A stretch of DNA of 64,000 nucleotides. Origin: JAJDGF01 sp031549325. GTDB lineage: Bacteria > Bacillota > Clostridia > Christensenellales > Aristaeellaceae. The notes beneath the pieces were generated by a model. It saw only the letters and a list, made by a program, of their open reading frames with translations. It was not told where the DNA came from and did not search any database. The DNA lies in assembly GCA_031549325.1 (NCBI GenBank), contig JAVBQA010000045.1, forward strand, positions 18,053-82,052, given 5' to 3'. A program made the position numbers and the translations under genes. Below, piece by piece: positions 8,311 through 16,935 of the stretch (the stretch's first letter is position 1; every line of letters starts with the position of its first letter).

Positions 8311-9297
8311 ATGCAACACAACGACGAAGCGTTTGCCACGATGCTGCTGATGAGCCAGATCGATCCCGGCAAGAGTGAGCTGGTGCGGCCGCTGACCACC
8401 GCCGAATGGCACCAGCTGCAGGCCAAGTTGAAGGCGTCTAGCCTGCTCTCTGCGGGTGAATTGTTGCGTGCCGACATGGGCGCGCTGATGATGCTGGGCT
8501 GCACGGAAGAGGAGTCATACCGGTTGTGTGTGCTGCTAGGGCGCACGCTGCCACTGAGCATCTCGCTGGAGCAGCAACACATGAAGGGCATCGACATCAT
8601 CACCCACGAAGAGCGCTCCTACCCGGACAAGCTGCGCGACACGCTGCTTGAGAAAGCGCCTCCCATGCTGTACATCGCCGGGCGGCCCGAGCTGTTCAGG
8701 CAGAGCGCAATCGCGGTGCTGGGACCGCTTGCGCCCAAAGGCGATACGGAAAACCGCGTGCGAAGGCTGGTGCGCGAGGCATCCGAAGCCGGCTTCGTCG
8801 TCGTTCTGGACGGGCAGAACGGGCTTGGGCACATCGCGCTGGACGAGGTTTCGAAGTGCTCCGGGCGCTGCGTGCTGGTGCTGGCGGGCGCCATGAGCGC
8901 GGCACTTGAGCGCCCGCTCATCGCGAATCTGGTCAGCGAGCGTCGATGCGTGCTGCTGTCCCAGTTTCACCCAGACGCGCCCTACACCGCCAGCCATGCC
9001 ATCATGCGCAACAAATGCGTCTACGCGCTGAGCGAGGCGGCCTTTGTGTTTGCCTGCGACGAGGACAAGGGCATCACCTACGCGGGCGCCATTGAGGCGC
9101 TGCGTGCCAAGAGCTGCAAGTTTGTCTACGCGCTGGACACAGAGCTCTACTCGGGCAATCGGCCGCTGATCTCAAAAGGCGCGGTGCCCATTCCGGATCT
9201 GGATCAAACGCCGTTCCGGTTGCTCAGCGAGAACTGGCTGAGCGCCACAGGCGAGCAGACGTGTCTTTTTGACTGGCAGGAACCCAGAAGGTATTAA
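8311..9297 (+). CDS. divergent DprA/Smf-like protein
   Basis: A 328-residue protein with the DprA/Smf order of motifs: an N-terminal helical segment, then YPDKLRDTLLEKAPPMLYIAG, a Rossmann-like core and a C-terminal LFDW tail. DprA loads RecA onto single-stranded DNA in transformation. Key signatures are altered: the usual VAIVGSR is AVLGPLA, the SGxAxGID segment is DGQNGLGH, and the RNRIIA motif is reduced to IMRNKCV. It may therefore have lost ssDNA loading, or belong to a separate Smf-like subfamily. It follows ppk1 by 3 bases with a GGGGGAG site, and ends at a strong bidirectional terminator. Confidence 0.65.
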   Translation: MQHNDEAFATMLLMSQIDPGKSELVRPLTTAEWHQLQAKLKASSLLSAGELLRADMGALMMLGCTEEESYRLCVLLGRTLPLSISLEQQHMKGIDIITHEERSYPDKLRDTLLEKAPPMLYIAGRPELFRQSAIAVLGPLAPKGDTENRVRRLVREASEAGFVVVLDGQNGLGHIALDEVSKCSGRCVLVLAGAMSAALERPLIANLVSERRCVLLSQFHPDAPYTASHAIMRNKCVYALSEAAFVFACDEDKGITYAGAIEALRAKSCKFVYALDTELYSGNRPLISKGAVPIPDLDQTPFRLLSENWLSATGEQTCLFDWQEPRRY

Positions 9298-9301
9298 ACG
9301 C

Positions 9302-9328
9302 ATCGGCAAGGGCTTAGCCCTTGCCGAT
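9302..9328. terminator. bidirectional intrinsic terminator
   Basis: A perfect 12-bp stem with a 3-base loop (9302-9328) lies between two converging genes, the DprA-like gene and pdp. Confidence 0.8.
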
Positions 9329-9337
9329 TTCCATGGT

Positions 9338-10654
9338 CTAGACGTCTTTCTGCGTGACCACCCTGTGCACCAACGGCGGCGGATCGACGGGCGTGTCGCC
9401 GATTACGATCGCCTGCGCCATCAGCCCCTTCGCCGCGAGGACATCCGATTTTTCGCCCGCGTGCAGCTCGTACAGTACGCCGCCCGCTTCGATCCGCTCG
9501 CCGATGCGCACCCGCATGATCAGCCCTACAGCCGGATCGATCAGATCCTCCTTGCGCTCACGGCCTGCGCCCAGCGCTTTGGCGGCGTTGCCGATCAGGC
9601 TGGTTCTCATCTCGGTGACGTATCCGCTCCGCTCGGCTTTCACCTCAAAAACACGCGCGGCTTGCGGCAGCAGCGACAGATCCTTCACCACAAGGGGATC
9701 TCCCCCCTGCGCCTCGATCATCTCGGCCAGCTTGCGCAGGCCTTCCCCGGTTTGAATCTTCTCATCCAGCGCCGCTTGCGCGCGCTCAATGTCCGGGTAC
9801 AACCCGGCCTCCACCAGCATGTGCGCGCCCAGCAGCAACGAAACATCTTTCAGCTTGCCGCCCGCCATGCCGGACAGCACCAAAATGGCCTCCTTTACCT
9901 CGAGCGCATTGCCGATGTATTGCCCCAGAGGCTGATCCATGTCGGTCACCAGCGCGCTGAAGCGCCGCCCGGTGCCGCAGCCGATGCGCACCATCCATTC
10001 GGCCAGCTCGACGGACTGCTCAAGCGTGGGCATGATCGCACCGCTGCCCGCTTTCACGTCCAGCACGATCACATCCGCACCGGAGGCGATCTTCTTCGAC
10101 AAAATCGATGAAGTGATCAGCGGGAGGCTATCCACCGTGCCGGTCACGTCACGCAGCGCGTACACGGCCTTATCGGCGGGCGCAAGGTTTCCCGTCTGGC
10201 CCACCACCGCGCAGCCCACCCTGTTCACCTGGTCGATGAACGCCTGGCCGTCGATGTCGATGCACATACCCGGAATCGACTCCAGCTTGTCCAGCGTGCC
10301 GCCGGTGTGCCCGAGACCCCTTCCGGACATCTTGGCCACCTTTGCGCCGCAGCAGGCCACCAACGGCACCAGAATCAGCGAGGTGGTATCGCCCACGCCG
10401 CCAGTCGAGTGCTTATCCACTTTTACGCCCGCAATGCCTGACAGGTCGAGCACATCGCCTGAGCAGGCCATGGCCATGGTCAAATCGATCGTTTCGCGCT
10501 CAGACATGCCGCGCAGGCAGATCGCCATCAGCAACGCCGCCAGCTGGTAGTCTTTGAACTCGCCCGTGACCGAGCCGTTCACAAATGCCTGTATCTCCTC
10601 GGCGCTCAACGCCTCACCGCGCCGCTTTTTCAGAATGATGTCCACCGGGTTCAT
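9338..10654 (-). CDS. pdp: pyrimidine-nucleoside (thymidine) phosphorylase
   Basis: This 438-residue enzyme cleaves pyrimidine (deoxy)nucleosides with phosphate to base and (deoxy)ribose-1-phosphate. The family signature SGRGLGHTGGTLDKLE is intact near residues 107-122, and the phosphate-binding segment DKHSTGGVGDT precedes it. The C-terminal domain has the usual barrel-sandwich pattern. The start codon overlaps the stop of the upstream glycosylase gene (ATGA), implying translational coupling. Whether it prefers thymidine only or all pyrimidine nucleosides cannot be read from the sequence. Confidence 0.95.
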   Translation of the reverse strand: MNPVDIILKKRRGEALSAEEIQAFVNGSVTGEFKDYQLAALLMAICLRGMSERETIDLTMAMACSGDVLDLSGIAGVKVDKHSTGGVGDTTSLILVPLVACCGAKVAKMSGRGLGHTGGTLDKLESIPGMCIDIDGQAFIDQVNRVGCAVVGQTGNLAPADKAVYALRDVTGTVDSLPLITSSILSKKIASGADVIVLDVKAGSGAIMPTLEQSVELAEWMVRIGCGTGRRFSALVTDMDQPLGQYIGNALEVKEAILVLSGMAGGKLKDVSLLLGAHMLVEAGLYPDIERAQAALDEKIQTGEGLRKLAEMIEAQGGDPLVVKDLSLLPQAARVFEVKAERSGYVTEMRTSLIGNAAKALGAGRERKEDLIDPAVGLIMRVRIGERIEAGGVLYELHAGEKSDVLAAKGLMAQAIVIGDTPVDPPPLVHRVVTQKDV

Positions 10655-11154
10655 GATCTCTCCCCTTTCAGAAACGAAAGCGCATCCGCCCAGGCTGCGC
10701 GTTTGTTTTCGTAGCGCATGGTGTGCGCCGGACTGGTAGACGGCAGCACAATCCGCTCGATCCCCTCTCCCACGCCCGGCAGCAGTTTCAAAAACAACTG
10801 TTTCGCCGTGCCCCCGTTAAACAAGATACGCTGAAGATTCGGGCTGTCCGCGATCAGCGCGCCGATGTTGTTGGGTGTGGCATCTCTGATGGCGCTGTCC
10901 AGCGAGCCAGGCCGCACGCAGGAACCCGCGACATCCCACAGCGCGATCCGGTTTCCCAGAAGCAACAGGCGCTTGGCCGCCGGGTCTTGCGGCACCGCTT
11001 CCCCCAAGATGTCCGCCAGCATGGGCCAGAAGCAGTTGCGCGGGTGCGCGTAGTAAAACGCCTGCTCCAGCGACGCCACGCTTGGCATCGTGCCCAGCAC
11101 CAGCGCCCGGACGCTTTGATCGTGCACCGCCGCAAACGACGCGATTCTGTCCAT
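10651..11154 (-). CDS. DNA-deoxyinosine/uracil-DNA glycosylase family protein
   Basis: A 167-residue protein of the uracil-DNA glycosylase superfamily, closest by motif to hypoxanthine/deoxyinosine DNA glycosylases. LGTMPSVASLEQAFYYAHPRNCFWP near the N-terminus carries the family pattern, and the C-terminal SPAH motif is the catalytic-loop equivalent. It would remove deaminated bases from DNA. The ATG at 11154 is chosen because GGAGGG lies 6 bases upstream; an in-frame extension to 11346 overlaps the divergent promoter and is unlikely. It is coupled to pdp by a 4-base overlap, pairing base excision with nucleoside salvage. Confidence 0.85.
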   Translation of the reverse strand: MDRIASFAAVHDQSVRALVLGTMPSVASLEQAFYYAHPRNCFWPMLADILGEAVPQDPAAKRLLLLGNRIALWDVAGSCVRPGSLDSAIRDATPNNIGALIADSPNLQRILFNGGTAKQLFLKLLPGVGEGIERIVLPSTSPAHTMRYENKRAAWADALSFLKGERS

Positions 11155-11179
11155 GCAAAGCCCTCCTGCGATAAAGAGT

Positions 11180-11188
11180 ATTATACCA
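11180..11188 (-). promoter_or_regulatory. extended -10 promoter for the glycosylase-pdp operon
   Basis: On the minus strand a TGG-TATAAT extended -10 lies 26 bases before the start codon; no good -35 box accompanies it. Confidence 0.55.
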
Positions 11189-11212
11189 GAAATCCGCTGC
11201 GCGGGGAAGCCC

Positions 11213-11241
11213 TTTTCAAAGCGCCCAACTTGCGGTATAAT
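11213..11241 (+). promoter_or_regulatory. sigma-A-type promoter for the glycosyltransferase gene
   Basis: TTTTCA (11213-11218) and TATAAT (11236-11241) are separated by 17 bases. The promoter is divergent from that of the glycosylase gene. Confidence 0.6.
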
Positions 11242-11284
11242 GGAATTGTGGCAACTTGAGCCAAATTGACCCAAGGAGCGTCCT

Positions 11285-12481
11285 ATGAGCAAAAAACGCA
11301 TTATGATCATCTCATCCAACTTCACGGGGCATGGCCACAAAAGCATCTGCGAGGCGATCTGTGAGCACCTGTCGGACCATCCCGACGTGGTGATTCAGGT
11401 GGTCGACGGGTTTTCGCTGATCGGATCGGCGGGCGTGCGCGCCTCTAAGTTATATGGCCCGATCACCAGAAATGCCAGCGACCTCTGGAAGCTGACCTAC
11501 AACATGACCGGCAAGCAAAAGAACCGTGTGACCGAAGACTTGCTCACCGCGCTGGCGTATGACAAGTTCATGCAAAAAGTGAGCGCGTTTGAGCCCGGAC
11601 TGATCGTGACCGTGCACCCGCTGTTCACGCGCAGCCTGCTCAACATTCTCGAATACCACAAGATGCAAATCCCGTTCATCGCGCTGCAGGCGGACATCAT
11701 CAATATCCACCGCGCCTGGTGCGACCCCCGCGCCACGCTGACGCTGTGCCCCACGCCTGAGGCCTACGAATGCAGCCTGAATTTGCACAAGATGCCAGTG
11801 GACAAGCTGGAGCTGTGTGGCTTCCCCACGCGCGAGCGCTTCTGCGCGGCGGCGAGAAACGCTCCCCCCCACGAGTATGACGGCAGCCGCCCGCTGAACT
11901 GTCTGCTGATGAGCGGCGGCGAGGGCAGCGGCAACCTGAAAAAATATGCCGAACAGCTGCTGGAACACGTGGACTGCAGCCTGACCGTGATCTGCGGGCG
12001 CAACAAAAAGCTCAAGGAGCTGCTGGAGCAGACGCTGGGCCTGGTGTACGGCAAGCGCCTGCAGGCCCACGGATTCCTCGAAAATGTTCAGGATTACATG
12101 GCGCAAAGCGATCTGGTCATCGCGCGTGGCAGCCCCAACACCATGATGGAAGCCGTCGTGATGGGCGTGCCGCTGATGATCACGGGATGCCTGCCTGGGC
12201 AGGAGGCCGATAACCCCGCGCTGATGGTGACGCACAACCTGGGCGTGCTGTGCCAGAGTCCGGAGTCCGCGCCCGCGATCGTAAAGGCGCTCATGGCCAA
12301 CAACGGCAAGCGGCTCCATGAGATCCGCCAGGCGCAGCTGGCTTACAGGAACTTCGACAACGCCAAGCACATCGCCCAGCGGCTCTGCGAGCTGGCGCTG
12401 CCGGACGATTTCCCAAGGCAGCGACTGAACCGCTTTCCGGCTACGCTGATGGGCTCTAGATACACAAAGAACGCCGAATAA
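11285..12481 (+). CDS. MGDG synthase/UgtP-like glycolipid glycosyltransferase
   Basis: A 398-residue GT-B glycosyltransferase of the GT28 (MurG/MGDG synthase) type. The N-terminal domain starts with IMIISSNFTGHGHKS, matching the conserved G-x-GH loop of processive diacylglycerol glucosyltransferases. The C-terminal nucleotide-sugar site has LLMSGGEGSGN and the RGSPNTMMEAVVMGVP acceptor/donor loop. By analogy with UgtP it would add sugars to diacylglycerol to make membrane glycolipids or a lipoteichoic acid anchor. The gene stands alone behind its own promoter and an AAGGAG site. The sugar and the acceptor cannot be specified from the sequence. Confidence 0.85.
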   Translation: MSKKRIMIISSNFTGHGHKSICEAICEHLSDHPDVVIQVVDGFSLIGSAGVRASKLYGPITRNASDLWKLTYNMTGKQKNRVTEDLLTALAYDKFMQKVSAFEPGLIVTVHPLFTRSLLNILEYHKMQIPFIALQADIINIHRAWCDPRATLTLCPTPEAYECSLNLHKMPVDKLELCGFPTRERFCAAARNAPPHEYDGSRPLNCLLMSGGEGSGNLKKYAEQLLEHVDCSLTVICGRNKKLKELLEQTLGLVYGKRLQAHGFLENVQDYMAQSDLVIARGSPNTMMEAVVMGVPLMITGCLPGQEADNPALMVTHNLGVLCQSPESAPAIVKALMANNGKRLHEIRQAQLAYRNFDNAKHIAQRLCELALPDDFPRQRLNRFPATLMGSRYTKNAE

Positions 12482-12485
12482 ACAA

Positions 12486-12508
12486 AGCGGGCGCATCGCG
12501 CGCCCGCT
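12486..12508. terminator. bidirectional terminator hairpin
   Basis: A 9-bp GC-rich stem (12486-12494 with 12500-12508) separates two converging genes. The T-rich tail is better on the minus strand. Confidence 0.65.
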
Positions 12509-12522
12509 CTCCATTTGCCGAT

Positions 12523-13077
12523 TTACACCTCAGGGTTCAGGATGACCATGTGGATGTGGTCCTCCCACACGCCGTTGATCTTCAGGTACTGCTTGGAGAT
12601 CCCTTCGTTCTCGAACCCCAGCTTCTTCACAACGCCCAGAGACGCCTTGTTCCACGGCATGATGTTGGCCTCCACACGGTGCAGCCCGAACTCGTCGAAC
12701 GCGATCTGCACCATCCTTCCGACCGCCTCGCTCATATAGCCGCGACGCAGCTCTTCCCCATCCAGTTTGTAGCCCAGGAAGCAGGAGAGGAACGCGCCAT
12801 ACACGATGTTCGACAGCGATACCGTGCCGATCAGCCGGTGCGGGTCGCTCTTTTTCGCGATCCACACGCGCAATCCCTGCCCGCGAGACAGCGCCTCCTG
12901 ATCCTGCTGGATCAATTCCTGTTGTCGGGCAAGCGTGAAGTATGCCTCATCATGGGTGGCCTCGTAGGGCTGCAGAAACGCACGGTTGCGCATGTTGTAG
13001 TCCAGCACTTGCCGCGCCAGCTCAGGTTTAGAGACATACAGATGCAGACGCTCGGTCTCGATATTCGGAGAAATCAC
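12523..13077 (-). CDS. GNAT N-acetyltransferase, RimJ/RimL-like
   Basis: A 184-residue acetyltransferase. The N-terminal ETERLHLY motif, the central LIGTVSLSNI strand, the acetyl-CoA loop region (LRRGYMSEAVGRM) and VEANIMPWNKASLGVVKKLGF are all characteristic of the RimJ/RimL group that acetylates protein N-termini or small amines. The substrate is unknown. Its ATG overlaps the stop of the upstream HAD gene by 4 bases, so it is the last gene of a murJ-helicase-HAD-GNAT operon. Confidence 0.87.
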   Translation of the reverse strand: MISPNIETERLHLYVSKPELARQVLDYNMRNRAFLQPYEATHDEAYFTLARQQELIQQDQEALSRGQGLRVWIAKKSDPHRLIGTVSLSNIVYGAFLSCFLGYKLDGEELRRGYMSEAVGRMVQIAFDEFGLHRVEANIMPWNKASLGVVKKLGFENEGISKQYLKINGVWEDHIHMVILNPEV

Positions 13078-13757
13078 GACAGCGCCACCCCCGCCAGGTC
13101 TCGAATGTCATCGATTACATACCTGATGTTCATCGTTTCCGGCACAGCATGGCGCGCCGGATTGTACCAACAGGCGTCCGTGCCCGCGTTGATCGCGCAC
13201 TGCATGTCAGACGTCAGGCTATCCCCGGCCATCAGCGCCTGGTTTGCCCCAATGCCGCCCAGCGCAAACAGTGCCGCTTCAATCATGCGTTTATCGGGTT
13301 TCGCGCAGCCCACTTCTTCCGAGATGACCAGCGCCTTGACGCACTCCCTGAGAGGTGATCTGCTCATCCGCCCATGCTGTACCGTGCTGATGCCGTTGGT
13401 CACGATGGCCACCGGCAGCGCTTCAGCGATCTGGCGCACCGTCTCCAGCGCGCCGTCAATCAAGATGGGCTGGCGGCTCAGCGCCTCCTCATACGCAATC
13501 GCAGCGGACTTTGGGTCGGCGTCCACACCATAGCGCGTGATCAACTCCCGAAACCGACGGATCTTAAGCTCCTTCTGGGTTAGCATACCCTTCTCAAAAT
13601 CCAGCCAGCACTTGTGGTTGATGCGGCTGTACGCTGCATCTGCGCCCACTTCTGTGATGCCGAGCCCAGTCAGCACATCCGCGATCGCATGCTTCTCTGC
13701 GGCCTGGAAGTCAAACAGTGTGTCGTCGGCGTCAATCAGAATGGCCCTGTACTTCAT
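13074..13757 (-). CDS. YjjG/YfnB-type HAD nucleotidase
   Basis: A 227-residue HAD-superfamily hydrolase. Motif I is DADDTLFDF (nucleophile and general acid near residues 9 and 11), motif II is IVTNG and motif IV GDSLTSD. The LFDFQAAEKHA start is typical of the noncanonical pyrimidine nucleotidase YjjG/YfnB, which removes phosphate from damaged or unusual nucleotides. The start at 13757 lies within the last 26 bases of the helicase gene. Longer in-frame starts would run deep into that gene and are rejected. Confidence 0.88.
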   Translation of the reverse strand: MKYRAILIDADDTLFDFQAAEKHAIADVLTGLGITEVGADAAYSRINHKCWLDFEKGMLTQKELKIRRFRELITRYGVDADPKSAAIAYEEALSRQPILIDGALETVRQIAEALPVAIVTNGISTVQHGRMSRSPLRECVKALVISEEVGCAKPDKRMIEAALFALGGIGANQALMAGDSLTSDMQCAINAGTDACWYNPARHAVPETMNIRYVIDDIRDLAGVALS

Positions 13758-15282
13758 GGTTCGCCCTCCTCGGCTCGCGGCGGGTCGGGTACGGCTTCTG
13801 GGCGCGGGACGCGTCTTGCCGAGGCTTATAGCCCGAGCGATCGCGCTGGGCGTTTGCCCCGTAGCGCGGCTTGTTTCCGCCGCCCACCGGCTGTCCATAT
13901 GGACCGCGGCGCGTCGGCGCGAAAGGCCTGGGCGCGTCGGTACGGGCCGTCTTGACAGGCTCAGGCAGCCGAATATCAAGCTCGCCATTGGTCTTGTTGT
14001 CGCCCCTCTGGAGCAGCATCGACAACATGGACGCCACCAAGCGCTCGGCATCCTGGCCATCCAGCAGTTGTTGCGCCATCAGAAGCGCGTCAGGTTGCGC
14101 GTCATCCAGCCCGGCTTTGATCTGATAGATCTTGCGCTCGACCTGCGCTTGCTTCAATTCGGCGCCGCTGGGCGGCTGCTCACACAGGATCTTCGCGCCT
14201 GTGATGCGCCGATAGTCCCACATGCGCGCCACTTCCTGACCCAACACGAAGGAATACGCCCTGCCCTGCTTGCCCGCGCGGCCGGTGCGGCCGATGCGGT
14301 GCACGTAGTTCTCCACGTCCAACGGCAGGTCGTAGTTAAACACGACCTCGATGTCGTCGATATCCAGCCCTCGCGCGGCCACATCGGTCGCTACGAGCAC
14401 CGATACCGCGCCTTGCTTGAACCGCGCCATGATCGCCTCGCGCTGGATCTGCTGCATGTCGCCATGCAACCCGGCCGCCGCGAATCCGCGCGATTGCAGC
14501 TGAGTCACGATGTCCTCCACGCCGCGCTTGGTGTTGCAGAACACCAGCGCCTTTTGGGCGTCGGTCTTGACCAGCAGACGCGCCAACAGCTCCAGTTTAT
14601 GGAACGAGCGCACGCTGATGTAGGACTGCTCGATGCGCTCCACCGTCAGCTTTTCCGGGCTGATGCGGATGTGCACCGGGTTTTTCAGATAGCGCCGCCC
14701 GAGCGACAGGATTTCGCGCGGCATGGTCGCCGAGAACAGCGCGGTCTGGCGCGTCTCAGGGGTCTTTTGAAGGATGGTCTCGATGTCGTCGCGGAAGCCC
14801 ATGTCGAGCATCTCGTCGGCCTCGTCGAGCACCGCGATTTTCACCCGGGACAGATCCAGCGTCCCCCGGTTCATGTGATCCATCACACGGCCAGGCGTGC
14901 CCACCACCACTTGTGCGCCGTCGCGAAGCCCGCGCAGTTGGCGCTCAATGGGCTGCCCGCCATAGACTGCCAGCGTGCGAAGCCCAGCGCGGTAGCGCCC
15001 GAGCTTTACAAGCTCGCCAGCCGTCTGCACGCACAGCTCACGGGTCGGGCACAGCACGAGCGCCTGCACGTGTCGCTCTTTGATGTCCAGCGCGTCCACA
15101 AGCGGAATGCCGAACGCGGCAGTCTTGCCGGTGCCAGTCTGGGCCTGGCCGATGATGTCCCGCTGCTCCAGCATGGGCGGAATGGATCCGGATTGAATCG
15201 GGGTGGGCTCCTGATAGCCCATGTCGGAAATTGCGCGTCTGAGTTCATCTGAAATGTTGAAAGTATCCTGGAATGCTTGCAT
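13732..15282 (-). CDS. cshA: DEAD-box ATP-dependent RNA helicase
   Basis: A 516-residue DEAD-box helicase with all motifs: AQTGTGKT (I), PTRELCVQ (Ia), GTPGRV (Ib), DEAD (II), SAT (III), RGLDI (V) and HRIGRTGRAG (VI). A basic, Arg/Pro/Gly-rich tail of about 80 residues follows, as in CshA/DeaD proteins that act in ribosome assembly, cold adaptation and mRNA decay. It lies 12 bases after murJ and overlaps the HAD gene by 26 bases. The tail is low-complexity and its codons also encode the HAD N-terminus at the very end. CshA versus DeaD orthology is not decided. Confidence 0.93.
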   Translation of the reverse strand: MQAFQDTFNISDELRRAISDMGYQEPTPIQSGSIPPMLEQRDIIGQAQTGTGKTAAFGIPLVDALDIKERHVQALVLCPTRELCVQTAGELVKLGRYRAGLRTLAVYGGQPIERQLRGLRDGAQVVVGTPGRVMDHMNRGTLDLSRVKIAVLDEADEMLDMGFRDDIETILQKTPETRQTALFSATMPREILSLGRRYLKNPVHIRISPEKLTVERIEQSYISVRSFHKLELLARLLVKTDAQKALVFCNTKRGVEDIVTQLQSRGFAAAGLHGDMQQIQREAIMARFKQGAVSVLVATDVAARGLDIDDIEVVFNYDLPLDVENYVHRIGRTGRAGKQGRAYSFVLGQEVARMWDYRRITGAKILCEQPPSGAELKQAQVERKIYQIKAGLDDAQPDALLMAQQLLDGQDAERLVASMLSMLLQRGDNKTNGELDIRLPEPVKTARTDAPRPFAPTRRGPYGQPVGGGNKPRYGANAQRDRSGYKPRQDASRAQKPYPTRREPRRANHEVQGHSD

Positions 15283-15294
15283 GTAAACTCCTAT

Positions 15295-16830
15295 TCATCG
15301 TCGAATCATGGTTTTTAGGTAACTGAGCTGGCGCGCCTTGAGCAGGAATAGCACGCCGAGGTAGACGAGTAGCGATGGGATGCCGCACACGAGCAGCCTT
15401 AGCAGCACGCCCAGCGTGCCAATTGCCTCGGGCACAAACCGATTGAGCATCAGCGCGCACAGCAGTGTCAGCGCGGTTGCGACCAGTGACTTGAGCACCT
15501 CAATCAGCGTCTCCTGATAGCGCATGCGCCCCAGCTTGCCGCGAAGCAAGTAAAACTGGAGCCCGGATGCGATCAGGCAAGAGATCGATGTGGACAGCGC
15601 CAATCCCGGCGCGCCCATGTAGCGGGAGAGAACGATGTTGCCGATCACATTCAAAACCAGCTGCAGCATCGACGTGTACAGCGGAATTTTGGTGTTCTGG
15701 ATCGAGTGGAACGCGCGGTTTAGCAGATCCTTCACGCCGAAGAAGATCACGCCTAGCAGGTACATCACGAAAATGGGCGCGGTGGCCTGCGCGTCCGCAT
15801 GCGTAAACTCGCCGCGCACAAACATCACATGAAATATGTCCACGCTGAACACGCACGCAAGCGCTACAACTGGCAGCAGCACCAGGCAGATCACCTCGAT
15901 GCAATGCATCACGATGTCGATGATGGCTTGCTTGTCGCGCTCGACGGCGCGCTTGCTCATGCGGGAGAACATCACCGTGATGATGGGCACGGTGATGATG
16001 CCAAGGATCATCGTCACCAGCCTCCAGCTGAGGTTCATGCCTGTCATGACGCCGTCGCCCAGTCCCGACGCCATGAACTGATCAAACATGTGGTTGATCT
16101 CGCCAACCGCCATGCTGGCGATGCTGGGCACGGCCAGCACCAGCATGCGCTTGACGCGCGGATCCGTAATGTCAAGGCTGAAGCTATACTTGAACGCGCC
16201 CCGGTGGAACGGCAGAATCACCAGCATTTGGAACAACCCGGCAATCGCGGTGCCCCACGCCAGCGCGTTGATGCCCATACTCCCCGAGAACATCACCATC
16301 GCCGCGATGGTCACGATGCTGTAAGGGAAACCCGACAGCTGCCCGGCGATGTAGTTCTCGCGCGCGTTCATGATGGATGACTGCACTATCGAGATCGTCA
16401 CAAACACCAGGCTGGGCATCATGATGCGCGTCATTTCGATGGTCATGCGCATGCGGTCCTCATCGAATTTCATGTACACCAGGCGCGTGATCGGCTCAGC
16501 CAGCGCATACATCAGGATCGACAGGATCATCGACGCCAGCGCGAACAAGTTGAGCGTGTTGCTGCCGAACCGGTCGGCCAAGGAACGTCCCCCTTGTCTG
16601 TCCGCGTCCAGATACATCGGGATCAGCGTGGACGTGATGCATGAGGTAAACAGCAGGATCGGGAAAAAGTAGGTGCTGTACGCAGCGTAGTAGGCGTCGC
16701 TTTGCGCGCTCCTGCCAAAGTAGTAGCCGTTGACGGCGTCGCGGATGTAGCCTACGGCCTTGCTGATGAACACGATCAGCGTGACCGAGAGCGTGGTTTT
16801 AATCACCGCGTCATCTTTCTTTTGGGGCAC
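15295..16830 (-). CDS. murJ: lipid II flippase MurJ
   Basis: A roughly 511-residue polytopic membrane protein with about 14 hydrophobic segments and the MOP-superfamily MurJ/MviN pattern (SKAVGYIRDAVNGYYFG near the N-terminus, with conserved arginines and TM1 motif). It flips lipid II across the membrane for peptidoglycan synthesis. Two GTG starts are possible, at 16836 and 16830; I prefer 16830 because the AGAGGGGGG ribosome site is 7 bases before it and only 1 base before the other. It follows proS by about 100 bases with three small hairpins in the gap but no clear terminator. Confidence 0.93.
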   Translation of the reverse strand: MPQKKDDAVIKTTLSVTLIVFISKAVGYIRDAVNGYYFGRSAQSDAYYAAYSTYFFPILLFTSCITSTLIPMYLDADRQGGRSLADRFGSNTLNLFALASMILSILMYALAEPITRLVYMKFDEDRMRMTIEMTRIMMPSLVFVTISIVQSSIMNARENYIAGQLSGFPYSIVTIAAMVMFSGSMGINALAWGTAIAGLFQMLVILPFHRGAFKYSFSLDITDPRVKRMLVLAVPSIASMAVGEINHMFDQFMASGLGDGVMTGMNLSWRLVTMILGIITVPIITVMFSRMSKRAVERDKQAIIDIVMHCIEVICLVLLPVVALACVFSVDIFHVMFVRGEFTHADAQATAPIFVMYLLGVIFFGVKDLLNRAFHSIQNTKIPLYTSMLQLVLNVIGNIVLSRYMGAPGLALSTSISCLIASGLQFYLLRGKLGRMRYQETLIEVLKSLVATALTLLCALMLNRFVPEAIGTLGVLLRLLVCGIPSLLVYLGVLFLLKARQLSYLKTMIRR

Positions 16831-16860
16831 AATCACACCCCCCTCTGTTTCATCGCGCGA

Positions 16861-16927
16861 ACGAACACCGTTCGTCCCTGCCGCCCGAACAGGCAGATTT
16901 CCCGTAGGGGCGAACTGTGCCCGCCCG
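16861..16927. repeat. cluster of short inverted repeats between proS and murJ
   Basis: Three small hairpins sit in this gap: 16861-16875, 16878-16896, and a GGGGCG/CGCCC repeat near 16907-16926. None has a T-run on the minus strand. The TAGGGGCG core of the third recurs in a hairpin at 33003-33043, hinting at a small dispersed element. Confidence 0.4.
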
Positions 16928-16935
16928 TCACGCCT

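Noticed and set aside
13537..15252. 571-codon open frame on the plus strand opposite the DEAD-box helicase gene
   Set aside because: GC-rich codon bias leaves long open frames on the opposite strand. The helicase frame has full domain motifs and a ribosome site; the antisense frame is Arg/His-rich and resembles nothing.
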